A DNA stretch of 64,000 nt from Bacteroidota bacterium (lineage in GTDB: Bacteria; Bacteroidota; Bacteroidia; NS11-12g; UBA955), in NCBI GenBank assembly GCA_016787485.1, contig JAEUUL010000026.1, forward strand, positions 57,381 to 121,380, read 5' to 3'. Positions 33,473 to 41,639 of this stretch are shown here, piece after piece. The translations under genes and the position numbers were made by a program. The notes beneath the pieces are model-generated. The model was not told the DNA's origin. It searched no databases and saw nothing but the letters and a program-made list of their open reading frames with translations. Every line of letters starts with the position of its first letter. Position 1 is the first letter of the stretch.

Positions 33473-35011
33473 ATGAAAACTTTACGCATTTCATTGTTGT
33501 TCGCCCTAAGCGCTTTCTCCTGGATGGCCCGGGCACAAAACAAATTCATTCCCTGGTACGGACTGGATGAAGACAGCACCAAAACCCGCGGTTCGTGGGG
33601 CCACGACAACCGTTCGGAGGCGCTGTACAAATGGGAATACCGTGATTATTCAAGAGCAACGGCAACTGCTGTTTCCTCCAGCCAAATCAATGGCAGCACC
33701 ATTAAGTGCAGCACACTGGGCGAACGACTGAAGCGTAAATTCGGCAACTACCCGCTGGATAAAGGTGTTCGTTTTACGGATCAGCCTGCTCCTGGATTTT
33801 GTACAGGTTACCTTATTGCTCCTGACATTCTGGTTACAGCAGGCCACTGCATAGACGACCCTTCCAAGTTATCTGAAACCGTGTGGATTTTTGATTTTGA
33901 CAAAAGCGTTGCCTACAATTCCGGCACCAAAAGCATAACCATTCCCACCAGCAATCAGTTTCGCGGTGTAGAAATACTGGACCGGAAAAATGATGGAATA
34001 GGACTGCCAGATTACTGTTTCATCCGGTTGGACAGGAAAACCGGCCGTAAACCCTACTTTTTCCGCACCGGAGGGTCACTTTCCTACAAAGCCAAAGTTG
34101 CCATGGTTGGTTCTCCTTACGGTTTGCCGTTGAAAGTTTCAGACAGCGGGGTGGTTACCAACTCCACCATTGGAAAATATTTCTGGCATGACCTCGATGC
34201 TTTCGGAGGCAATTCCGGAGGACCCGTTTTCAATGCTGACGGCTGGATAGAAGGACATGAAGTGTTCGGCTCACCGGATTATTATCTGGATGAGACTACA
34301 AATACAATCAAACAAACCACCATTGTGGATTCCAACTATCTGAAAGGTGGGTATGCCTATAGCGGAAATGCCAGTTACCGCATTACCTCCACCAACCGCG
34401 ATCTGCTCAATTATGCCATCTACCGCAATTTGGAAGTAGCCATAGAAGAAGACAATTTCACCAACTTCAAAGATTGGTGCGTGTACCTGTGGTTCTGGAC
34501 CAAATCCTTTGATTACCGGGACCCTATACTTGCGCTGGCCATAAAAAACAACAGAACCAATATGGTTGACTATATATTGGATCAGAAAGATGTACAGATC
34601 AATGCGAAAGATCTATACGGTGTGCCCATGTTGCAATTGATGATAAGTATGGGAATGACAGCCCAGGCACAAAAAATGTTGAAGACATATAAAACAACAG
34701 ACATAGAAGCTACCAATTCTTACGGCGAGACTCCGCTTATGCAAGCCTGCCGTTTAGGCAACCTTGAAATGGTTAAACTCCTGCTCCAAAATGCAGCCAA
34801 CCCCAATGCACGCACACCCGGTTCTGATTTTGCACTGGCCATCTCTGCCCGCTATGGATATACAGAAATTGTTCAATCCCTGCTGGATAATGGGGCAGAT
34901 CCAACCATGAAAAACGGGGAAGGAAAAACCGCCTCGAAAATTGCCAAAGCTGCCAAAAACAAAGAAATTGCGGGTATATTGAAAAAAGCCGAAAAGAAAG
35001 CACGCAAGTAA
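33473..35011 (+). CDS. exported trypsin-like protease with C-terminal ankyrin repeats, paralogue 3
   Basis: A 512-residue third paralogue, the most diverged and with the longest ankyrin region. It has a signal peptide (LLFALSAFSWMARAQ), the shared segment (TRGSWGHDNRSEA, KWEYRDYSRATAT), and an S1 domain with H125 (VTAGHC), D180 (GLPDYC) and S248 (GGNSGGPVF), plus C110/C126. Residues about 365-505 form about four ankyrin repeats (GETPLMQACRLGNLEMVKLL, DFALAISARYGYTEIVQSLL). Ankyrin repeats are unusual on an exported protease. Only 5 bases separate it from paralogue 2, so the two form an operon. Confidence 0.87.
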   Translation: MKTLRISLLFALSAFSWMARAQNKFIPWYGLDEDSTKTRGSWGHDNRSEALYKWEYRDYSRATATAVSSSQINGSTIKCSTLGERLKRKFGNYPLDKGVRFTDQPAPGFCTGYLIAPDILVTAGHCIDDPSKLSETVWIFDFDKSVAYNSGTKSITIPTSNQFRGVEILDRKNDGIGLPDYCFIRLDRKTGRKPYFFRTGGSLSYKAKVAMVGSPYGLPLKVSDSGVVTNSTIGKYFWHDLDAFGGNSGGPVFNADGWIEGHEVFGSPDYYLDETTNTIKQTTIVDSNYLKGGYAYSGNASYRITSTNRDLLNYAIYRNLEVAIEEDNFTNFKDWCVYLWFWTKSFDYRDPILALAIKNNRTNMVDYILDQKDVQINAKDLYGVPMLQLMISMGMTAQAQKMLKTYKTTDIEATNSYGETPLMQACRLGNLEMVKLLLQNAANPNARTPGSDFALAISARYGYTEIVQSLLDNGADPTMKNGEGKTASKIAKAAKNKEIAGILKKAEKKARK

Positions 35012-35026
35012 GGGCATATCAATTCG

Positions 35027-35034
35027 TAATTTTG
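35027..35034 (+). promoter_or_regulatory. -7 promoter box TAATTTTG
   Basis: Full TAnnTTTG match ending 7 bases before the ATG of the Ldh-type oxidoreductase gene. Confidence 0.5.
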
Positions 35035-35041
35035 CGGACCA

Positions 35042-36130
35042 ATGAACGAATTTGTGTTTAAGTCCGCCAGCTTACAAAAATGGGTGAAATCAGTTTTCAC
35101 CCATTTTCATTTTTCCGACACCGAGGCGGAGACCGCTGCGGCTGTGCTATTGCAGGCCGATTTAAGGGGAATTGACAGCCACGGGGTGGCCCGCCTGAGT
35201 GGATATGTAAGGTTGATTGAGAAAAGCCGTATCAATCCACAACCAAAAATGAAATTACTGCGGGAAACGCCATCTACAGCCACACTCGATGCAGATGCCG
35301 CGGTGGGTCTTGTTTCCGCACCCTTTGCTATGCAAGTAGCTATAGAAAAAGCAGAAAAGTGCGGCAGTGGCTGGGTTGCTGTTTCAAACAGCAACCATTT
35401 CGGCATTGCAGCACACCATACCATGTTGGCTCTGCCACACAATATGATTGGTTTTGCTATGACCAATGCAAGTCCATTGGTAACACCTGCAATGGGAGCC
35501 GAACGGATGCTGGGCACAAACCCCATCTGTGTCGCCATTCCAGCCGGTGAGGAACCGCCTTTTGTACTGGATATGGCCACCTCGGCTGCAAGCAACGGGA
35601 AACTGGAAATTGCAGAAAGAAAGCAAAAAGAAATTCCGGGCGGATGGCTTGTAAAAAACGACGGTAGCGAAAGCCATAATCCGGCAGAGTTAAAACAAGG
35701 TGGGATGTTGCTCACTCTTGGAAGCGACATGGACCATGGCAGCTACAAAGGTTACGGTCTCAGTGCCTGGGTTGACATATTCAGCGGAGTGCTGAGTGGA
35801 GCAAATTTTGGCCCGTGGGTCCCACCCTTCGTATCATTTCTGGATCCGAGTCCGGATGCACCCGGCAAAGGAATAGGACATTTTGTGGGAGCCTGGCGGG
35901 TAGATGGTTTCAGGGAAGTGTCTGAATTCAAACAACAAATGGATCTTTGGATCCGGAGATTCCGAAATACGAAACCTGCAGCAGGAATCCCGGTTGGAAT
36001 TCCGGGGGATTTTGAAAGAAAAACTGCGGAAGAAAGGGAAGTAAATGGAATTCCTTTGATTGACAAAGTGATTGATGACCTGAAACAAATTGCGGATAAA
36101 ACCGGACTACCCTTGCCAGAATTTTCATAA
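35042..36130 (+). CDS. Ldh-family (malate/L-lactate type) dehydrogenase
   Basis: A 362-residue cytosolic NAD(P)-dependent oxidoreductase of the Ldh_2 family, which is unrelated to classical lactate dehydrogenase. Visible family features are LRGIDSHGVARLSGYV with the conserved SHG, VAVSNSNHFGIAAHH, GTNPICVAIP, FVLDMATSAASNGKLE and the DHGSYKGYGLSAWVDIFSG motif. Members reduce 2-oxoacids such as oxaloacetate, pyruvate or 2,3-diketogulonate, or act on ureidoglycolate; which one applies here cannot be told. Length is normal. The small membrane protein gene follows after 8 bases. Confidence 0.88.
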   Translation: MNEFVFKSASLQKWVKSVFTHFHFSDTEAETAAAVLLQADLRGIDSHGVARLSGYVRLIEKSRINPQPKMKLLRETPSTATLDADAAVGLVSAPFAMQVAIEKAEKCGSGWVAVSNSNHFGIAAHHTMLALPHNMIGFAMTNASPLVTPAMGAERMLGTNPICVAIPAGEEPPFVLDMATSAASNGKLEIAERKQKEIPGGWLVKNDGSESHNPAELKQGGMLLTLGSDMDHGSYKGYGLSAWVDIFSGVLSGANFGPWVPPFVSFLDPSPDAPGKGIGHFVGAWRVDGFREVSEFKQQMDLWIRRFRNTKPAAGIPVGIPGDFERKTAEEREVNGIPLIDKVIDDLKQIADKTGLPLPEFS

Positions 36131-36138
36131 ACAAACCA

Positions 36139-36369
36139 ATGAATCAGAGAAAAAAATTACTGGTAGCCACAGGCTTTTTTACTGCCATTTCAGCATTGTG
36201 TATTTACTTTTACTTTACCACCCTTCGGCCCATACATCAGCGCAGGATCGCACAGGCCGACACCGTGAAATACACCATGAAAAAATCACCCAGAACCAGA
36301 TACAACCCTGCATATATTGACAGTGTAATCCGTGCAAAAGAAAAGGCAGCAAAAAAGCATAAAAACTGA
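36139..36369 (+). CDS. small single-pass membrane protein
   Basis: A 76-residue protein with basic start MNQRKKLL, one hydrophobic segment (VATGFFTAISALCIYFYFTT) and a basic C-terminal tail ending EKAAKKHKN. It looks like a signal-anchor protein with the tail outside the cytosol or a small membrane peptide. No family is recognised. It follows the dehydrogenase gene after 8 bases and is probably on the same transcript; the codon use is ordinary, so I regard it as real. Confidence 0.55.
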   Translation: MNQRKKLLVATGFFTAISALCIYFYFTTLRPIHQRRIAQADTVKYTMKKSPRTRYNPAYIDSVIRAKEKAAKKHKN

Positions 36370-36431
36370 TTTCATTATGGGAGAATTGCACTTTAAGTCT
36401 GCCGGCATCTTTACACCCCGAATCACACAGG

Positions 36432-37691
36432 ATGGCTAAACCCAAATTTTCTCTTCGTGGGTTCTGGAAAAAACTTGGGCCGGGGCTGATTACCGGTGCC
36501 AGTGATGACGACCCATCGGGTATAGCCACTTATAGCCAGGCAGGTGCTGGTTTTGGCCCCAAATTGTTGTGGACTGCCATTGCCACATACCCGCTGATGG
36601 TGTCCATTCAGCAAATGTGCGCGCGCATTGGAATTGTTACTGGTTCCGGCCTTTCGGGAATCATCAAAAAACACTACTCCAAATCATTGTTATACGTCAT
36701 TCTGCTCCTCAGCTTCCCTTCAGTCACAATCAATATTGGTGCTGATATTGCTGCCATGGGCGCCGTTGGCAATATGCTCTTCCCTGGCGTCTCTCCCCTC
36801 ATTTTCTCCATTGCTTTTACAGGCCTGCTGCTGTATTCCACCATTCGATGGTCTTACCGCCGTATAGCTACGGTTTTAAAATGGCTTTGTCTGGGACTTT
36901 TCAGCTATATCGCCATACCCTTTATATCCGGAATACAATGGGACAAAGTCCTCAGAGATACATTTGTTCCTGCACTGGAATGGAATAAGGAGTATTTAAT
37001 GGCGCTGGTAGGTATTTTGGGTACCACCATTTCTCCATACCTGTTTTTTTGGCAGGCAAGTATGGAAGTAGAAGAAAGAAATCAGCGCAAAATCATGGTA
37101 GACAAGCATATCATAGAGGATATGCAAACAGATGTGCGCTGGGGAATGGGACTTACCAATCTCGTTTTTTACTTTATCATTCTTACCACAGGTACTGTTT
37201 TATTCAAGGCCGGTATTCATCAGATAGAAACCGTGGAACAGGCGGCCGAAGCACTGAGACCGCTTGCCGGAAATTTATCGTACGCATTGTTTGCACTTGG
37301 GGTAATAGGTACCGGTCTGCTTGCCATTCCCGTACTGGGTGGCTCTCTGAGTTATATGCTGGCTGAAGCCTTCGACTGGGAATCGGGTCTGGACAAAAAA
37401 TTCAATCAGGCAAAAGGGTTCTATATCACACTGATAGTGAGCCTTATTCTGGGACTGGGCATGCACTTTTTAAACATCAGCCCTGTAAAGGCCTTGATCC
37501 TTACAGCCATTCTCTATGGGGTTTCAGCACCCATTCTCATTGCAGTCATTCTGCATATTTGCAACAAACCTGCGATCATGGGAAAATATGTCAACACAAA
37601 ACTTCAAAATTTCGCAGGCGGCACTTCGCTTGTACTTATGCTTGCCGCAGCTCTTGCTTTTATTGGTTTTTTAACCGGCCTGTTTACTTAA
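36432..37691 (+). CDS. non-canonical Nramp-family transporter
   Basis: A 419-residue membrane protein with about 11 segments and clear Nramp ancestry. It starts LGPGLITGASDDDPSGIAT, so the TM1 motif is DDPSG rather than DPGN. TM6 has T199-I-S-P-Y203 where classical proteins have the M-P-H motif, followed by FFWQASMEVEER. Loss of the Met that favours soft metals occurs in Nramp-related magnesium transporters and in other uncharacterised branches. It is probably a cation transporter, but Mn2+ is not the safest guess. A canonical mntH fusion exists elsewhere in the window. Its 3' end overlaps the convergent barrel gene by 8 bases. Confidence 0.85.
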   Translation: MAKPKFSLRGFWKKLGPGLITGASDDDPSGIATYSQAGAGFGPKLLWTAIATYPLMVSIQQMCARIGIVTGSGLSGIIKKHYSKSLLYVILLLSFPSVTINIGADIAAMGAVGNMLFPGVSPLIFSIAFTGLLLYSTIRWSYRRIATVLKWLCLGLFSYIAIPFISGIQWDKVLRDTFVPALEWNKEYLMALVGILGTTISPYLFFWQASMEVEERNQRKIMVDKHIIEDMQTDVRWGMGLTNLVFYFIILTTGTVLFKAGIHQIETVEQAAEALRPLAGNLSYALFALGVIGTGLLAIPVLGGSLSYMLAEAFDWESGLDKKFNQAKGFYITLIVSLILGLGMHFLNISPVKALILTAILYGVSAPILIAVILHICNKPAIMGKYVNTKLQNFAGGTSLVLMLAAALAFIGFLTGLFT

Positions 37692-38319
37692 ACCCTACCG
37701 ATAAATTTCCGGTAAGACCATAGGTAAAACGGCTGCTCCCGTACCACACTTCTGGAAGCAAACCCAACCTGATTAAACTGATTTTATACACTTGAAAGCG
37801 AAGGGCGGCATAGAGGGCGGTGTAATTTCCTGCCTGACTGTAATTGGTTCCGTTGGCCACAACCTTTCCATCATTTCTGTACCACATTGCACCCAAAACC
37901 GGTTTGATTTCCGTTTTTGAACCCGTGGGAATATTGAAAAGAAAATTGAGGCCTGCGGTAAATCGTGTACCGTTGCCCGTGGCTGGAAAAGAATTGTAGG
38001 TTCCACTATAGGTGCGGCTTTTAAACGATGCCCAGGGCAAAAGTGTGAATTTGGAAATGGGATATCTGTAATAAAAGTCAGGTCCAATGGTTTGGATATT
38101 CAGATTACCCTGCGTTGCACTGCCCATGGCAAGTCCAACGGCAAATTTTTTGGTCACCAAACCGGCTCTGTAACTCAGACCTGAGAAGTCTTTGGCATCT
38201 GTGGCATAGCCGGCAGAAACTTCAACCCCCTTGCTGACAAAATAACCCTGAGCCTTTGCCAGTTCGCTGTAACCGGCAAACACAAGGATGCATGCCACGA
38301 ATCGAAAACCGCACTTCAT
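37684..38319 (-). CDS. outer-membrane beta-barrel protein
   Basis: A 211-residue protein with a signal peptide (CGFRFVACILVFAGYSELAKA-Q) and at least eight amphipathic strands (GVEVSAGYATDAKDFSG, FYYRYPISKFTLLPWASF, FTAGLNFLFNIPTG). The last strand, YGLTGNLSVGFK, ends in F-K rather than the usual single aromatic residue. It is probably a small outer-membrane barrel; I recognise no named family. A TATATTTG box ends 8 bases before the ATG. Confidence 0.72.
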   Translation of the reverse strand: MKCGFRFVACILVFAGYSELAKAQGYFVSKGVEVSAGYATDAKDFSGLSYRAGLVTKKFAVGLAMGSATQGNLNIQTIGPDFYYRYPISKFTLLPWASFKSRTYSGTYNSFPATGNGTRFTAGLNFLFNIPTGSKTEIKPVLGAMWYRNDGKVVANGTNYSQAGNYTALYAALRFQVYKISLIRLGLLPEVWYGSSRFTYGLTGNLSVGFK

Positions 38320-38327
38320 ATTTCAGA

Positions 38328-38335
38328 CAAATATA
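38328..38335 (-). promoter_or_regulatory. -7 promoter box TATATTTG
   Basis: Full TAnnTTTG match on the minus strand ending 8 bases before the barrel gene ATG. Confidence 0.5.
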
Positions 38336-38395
38336 TTGGTAAACCTCAACAATCCAGCAAGGCAAAATGATGGATTGTTGAATGGCAACAGCATT

Positions 38396-39730
38396 TTATC
38401 CTTCCAGAATCTCCTGAATGAGTGGTCGCATATATGCAGCATCTGCCAGTCTGGATTCAAGGTTTTCTGCAATGATTTTGTTCAGTAACCTGTCATTTCT
38501 GCTGCCCATTTCCAAAGCATAACTGTAGGGAGTGGTATGAAATGTGGTTAATTCATACTGGCTTTTGAACAGATCCGGATACAACTCACACAATTCATGT
38601 TCTACGTGTTTGCGGTGAAGGAAGGCATCGGTACCTACCAAATCCCGCATCTCCACAAAATTTTGCACTGCCAGCGTAGCAATGGCATCCGCATTCGGTT
38701 TTCTGGATTTCTGCCAGGCATCCAATGTTTTGGACCAGTCTCCTTTGTGCTCTTCCAGCAGTTCATCCAGAACAATACAGTCTTCAAAGCAACAATTCAT
38801 GCCCTGTCCATAAAATGGCACCACTCCGTGTGCTGAATCTCCCAGGAGTGCAGTGCGGCCCTTTACCCAGGGATAGCAGCGAAAAGTAGCCAACGCCCCT
38901 GTGGGATTGCCAAAGAAGTCATCCGTCAAACCAGGCATCATCGGCATTGCGTCGGCAAAATCGCGCTGGAAAAAAGCATTCACATCGCCCGGAGTTTTCA
39001 GATTCTCAAAACTCAGTTCCCCTTCCCATGGCATAAAAAGTGTGCAGGTGAAATTACCTCCGGGATTGGGCAGCGCTATCATCATGTAGCTGCTTCTTGG
39101 CCATATATGCAAACAATTCTTGTTCAGACGGAAATCCCCGTTTTCATCGGGTGTAATCTCCAGTTCTTTATACCCGTGATTCTCATAGGTTTGCGAATAT
39201 GAGAACCTGCTATTCATAAATGCGTCACGAACCGCACTGAATGCACCATCTGTGCCAATAACCACGTCGGCTTTATCTTCAATGGTTTCACCTTCTTTGT
39301 TCGTATATCTGGTAATACCTTGCTCCGGATCACACCATGTGCATTTGTGGTCGAAGTACATGTGTATGTTCGGGAAAGCATCTGCCAGTTGCAATAGCCG
39401 GATATTCAATCCACCCCTGCTTACCGAATTGATTGCTTGTCCTTCTTTGCCATATGGTTGATAGGCGAGTTTCCCTTCCCGGTCGTGCATCATTCTTCCA
39501 GTCATGGGTATGGCTATTTGCAACACTTCATCGGCAATTCCGGCTTTTTCTAGTCCGCGTATTCCTCTGGTAGACAAAGCCAGATTGATACTCCGGCCAC
39601 CTTCATACTGTCCCTGACGCATGTCGGGCCTGCGTTCAAACACATGAACTTCATATCCCCGCCGGGCTAGAAACACCGCCAAAAGTCCGCCCGACAAGCC
39701 TCCGCCAACCAATGTGATTTTTTCTGACAT
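38396..39730 (-). CDS. kmo: kynurenine 3-monooxygenase
   Basis: A 444-residue flavin monooxygenase. The FAD-binding Rossmann motif VGGGLSGGLLAVFLARRGYE opens the protein, the family motifs GRMMHD and NSVSRGGLNIRLLQLA follow, and the second FAD motif is GDSAHGVVPFYGQGMNCCFE near residues 300-320, as in KMO enzymes. It hydroxylates L-kynurenine to 3-hydroxykynurenine with NADPH and oxygen, a step in tryptophan breakdown and in NAD+ synthesis. No other kynurenine-pathway gene is adjacent. The start at 39730 is set by a TAATTTTG box 6 bases upstream. Confidence 0.93.
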   Translation of the reverse strand: MSEKITLVGGGLSGGLLAVFLARRGYEVHVFERRPDMRQGQYEGGRSINLALSTRGIRGLEKAGIADEVLQIAIPMTGRMMHDREGKLAYQPYGKEGQAINSVSRGGLNIRLLQLADAFPNIHMYFDHKCTWCDPEQGITRYTNKEGETIEDKADVVIGTDGAFSAVRDAFMNSRFSYSQTYENHGYKELEITPDENGDFRLNKNCLHIWPRSSYMMIALPNPGGNFTCTLFMPWEGELSFENLKTPGDVNAFFQRDFADAMPMMPGLTDDFFGNPTGALATFRCYPWVKGRTALLGDSAHGVVPFYGQGMNCCFEDCIVLDELLEEHKGDWSKTLDAWQKSRKPNADAIATLAVQNFVEMRDLVGTDAFLHRKHVEHELCELYPDLFKSQYELTTFHTTPYSYALEMGSRNDRLLNKIIAENLESRLADAAYMRPLIQEILEG

Positions 39731-39736
39731 AGACGG

Positions 39737-39744
39737 CAAAATTA
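39737..39744 (-). promoter_or_regulatory. -7 promoter box TAATTTTG, kmo
   Basis: Full TAnnTTTG match on the minus strand ending 6 bases before the kmo ATG at 39730; it would place an upstream in-frame ATG at 39739 inside the promoter. Confidence 0.55.
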
Positions 39745-39823
39745 AGGATTGCCTGAAATGGATTGTTTCTAAAATGCGTGGATCTGGATTCTTGCCCGAA
39801 ATGCGCTTTTCCTGCTTCTCCTT

Positions 39824-39831
39824 TACATTTG
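39824..39831 (+). promoter_or_regulatory. -7 promoter box TACATTTG
   Basis: Full TAnnTTTG match ending 6 bases before a TTG that begins the conserved part of the polysaccharide deacetylase. Confidence 0.5.
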
Positions 39832-39837
39832 CATCCC

Positions 39838-40452
39838 TTGTTTACCCCGTATCGTGTCCCATCTCTGTTAAAAAGGCTGTACCCCGGTTTGGTATGGGAT
39901 ATTCCTGTGAAGGATAAACACATATTTCTCACCTTCGACGATGGGCCTCATCCTGTGGCCACACCATGGGTTCTTGAAACGTTGGCACCCTTTCAGGCAA
40001 AAGCCACGTTCTTCTGCGTGGGGGAAAATGTTTCCAGGTACCCTGAAATTGCAGAGCAGTTGAAGTCCGCGGGTCACTCCATAGGCAATCATACCTATAA
40101 TCACCTCAAAGGCTGGAATGTGCCCGACCAGGAATACCTTGTAAACACCCGAAAGGCCGGCGAAAATACAAGCAATAAGCTATTCAGACCACCCTACGGT
40201 CGCATTCGTCGCAGCCAGGCTAAAATGCTTCAGGAGGATGGATTCAGAATCATTATGTGGAGTCTGCTCAGTTGTGATTATTTACAAAAGCTGAACCGGG
40301 AGCAAAGCCTGAATACGCTATGCAGGTGCTCAAAACCGGGTTCTCTTGTTGTATTTCACGACAGTGCCCGTGCGCTGGAAAATATGCAGTGGATACTCCC
40401 CCGCTACTTGCAGGAGATGCATGACCGAGGTTTTACATTTGCCGCCCTGTGA
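39838..40452 (+). CDS. polysaccharide deacetylase (NodB/CE4 family), TTG start
   Basis: A 204-residue NodB-homology protein. Motif 1 is FLTFDDGPHP (metal-binding and catalytic Asp pair), motif 2 is HSIGNHTYNH, motif 3 is FRPPYGR, and a late LVVFHDSARA holds the last His. It removes N-acetyl groups from a GlcNAc polymer. No signal peptide is clear, but a basic segment (TPYRVPSLLKRLYPGL) precedes the domain, as in other Bacteroidota members. The TTG at 39838 is chosen because it follows a TACATTTG box at the usual spacing and matches the family start. It overlaps the GT2 gene. Confidence 0.85.
   Translation: MFTPYRVPSLLKRLYPGLVWDIPVKDKHIFLTFDDGPHPVATPWVLETLAPFQAKATFFCVGENVSRYPEIAEQLKSAGHSIGNHTYNHLKGWNVPDQEYLVNTRKAGENTSNKLFRPPYGRIRRSQAKMLQEDGFRIIMWSLLSCDYLQKLNREQSLNTLCRCSKPGSLVVFHDSARALENMQWILPRYLQEMHDRGFTFAAL
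40434..40441 (+). promoter_or_regulatory. possible -7 box TACATTTG inside the deacetylase gene
   Basis: TAnnTTTG match ending 7 bases before the GTG of the GT2 gene. It lies in the last codons of the deacetylase, so chance is a real alternative. Confidence 0.3.
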
Positions 40453-41552
40453 CAATACTGGCTTATATTTCGGTTACTATCTGCGCTTTGTATATAGGTC
40501 TGCAGGTTTGGCAATTGCTGGTGCTGCTGTTGTACAAAAACCAACCTGAGCCAGCACCAGTGGATTGGCCCGAAATCAGCATTCTGGTCGCAGCGCGCAA
40601 TGAGGAAGAAAACATAGGCAATTGTTTGCAGGCACTTTGCCAACTCAATTATCCTGCAGAAAAACTGCACATCATTGTAGGTGATGACCAAAGTACAGAT
40701 AAAACAGCAACCATTGCCCGTGAAATTGCCGGCTCCGATTCACGCATACAGATTATTTCCATAAAAGACGACGGTTCTGGCTTAAAGGCAAAAGCAAGGG
40801 TAATGGCTCAATTAGACCAGGCTGCAAAAGGTGATTATTATCTGGTGACAGACGCCGATGTGCAGGTAAAACCGGACTGGGCCGCCATGATGGTTCGCCA
40901 ACTGCATGCCCGGACAGGAGTGGCCAGTGGTACAACAATGGTGAAAGGTAAATCCGTGTGGGGAAAATTGCAGGGAATAGACTGGGCCTATTTTATGGGT
41001 TTGCTCAATGCCATCAGCTACTCCGGTGTGCCGGCAACAGCGGTGGGAAACAATATGATTGTGAGAAAAAAAGCTTACTGGCAGACAGGGGGTTATGCAA
41101 ACATCAGGTTCAGCATAACGGAAGACTACAAGCTTTACAGTGAAATCTGCCGCCACGGCTGGGGCTGGAACAATGCCATGTGCCCCGAAGTGCTGGCCTA
41201 CAGTGCACCCACCAACGGGTACCTCCCCCTGTTGCATCAGCGCAAACGCTGGCTGAGTGGTGGAAGGGAATTACCGTTTTACTGGTGGATACTTTTTGGC
41301 GTTTTTGCTTTATACTACATTTCTGTACCCTTTCTGTTTCTTGTGGCCTGGCCCGTGGCTCTTGCCATTGCCGCACTCAAATGGACTCTGCAAACACTGC
41401 AGATCAACGCCATTTATTCTCATGTGAAAGAACCCAAACCAGCCATATGGCAACATCTGATGTATGAGGTTTACCTCTGGGCTGTGACCATTTCCACTGC
41501 TCTGTTTTTTGTTTTGCCCGTAAAAACCATCTGGAAAGAAAGAAAATACTAA
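40449..41552 (+). CDS. GT2-family membrane glycosyltransferase
   Basis: A 367-residue protein. One N-terminal membrane helix (YISVTICALYIGLQVWQLLV) precedes a GT-A domain with ISILVAARNEEENIG, VGDDQSTDKT and the metal-binding TDADVQ, then a Q/RxxRW-like region (HQRKRWLSGG) and two or three C-terminal helices. The layout is that of processive or lipid-directed GT2 enzymes. The GTG start overlaps the TGA of the deacetylase gene (GTGA), so synthesis and deacetylation of one glycan is a sensible guess. The product is unknown. Confidence 0.85.
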   Translation: MTILAYISVTICALYIGLQVWQLLVLLLYKNQPEPAPVDWPEISILVAARNEEENIGNCLQALCQLNYPAEKLHIIVGDDQSTDKTATIAREIAGSDSRIQIISIKDDGSGLKAKARVMAQLDQAAKGDYYLVTDADVQVKPDWAAMMVRQLHARTGVASGTTMVKGKSVWGKLQGIDWAYFMGLLNAISYSGVPATAVGNNMIVRKKAYWQTGGYANIRFSITEDYKLYSEICRHGWGWNNAMCPEVLAYSAPTNGYLPLLHQRKRWLSGGRELPFYWWILFGVFALYYISVPFLFLVAWPVALAIAALKWTLQTLQINAIYSHVKEPKPAIWQHLMYEVYLWAVTISTALFFVLPVKTIWKERKY

Positions 41553-41563
41553 CAATCGTTAGT
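41548..41563. promoter_or_regulatory. inverted repeat ACTAAC-N4-GTTAGT, possible operator
   Basis: A perfect 6+4+6 inverted repeat overlapping the GT2 stop and about 77 bases before the TonB receptor start. The form is common among TetR-type operators. The A/T content and lack of a T tract argue against a terminator. Confidence 0.35.
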
Positions 41564-41639
41564 TAATCCCCAAACTTTATTTGGAATCTTTCTAAATAAG
41601 TATTTTGTTTGCGCCACGAAAATTCATTCAACTTCCATT

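Noticed and set aside
26578..35011. A classical cytosolic caspase-type antiphage system
   Set aside because: All members carry export signals, and no STAND ATPase, CRISPR component, gasdermin or nucleotide-signalling enzyme is adjacent. A defence role outside the cytosol remains possible but is not supported directly.
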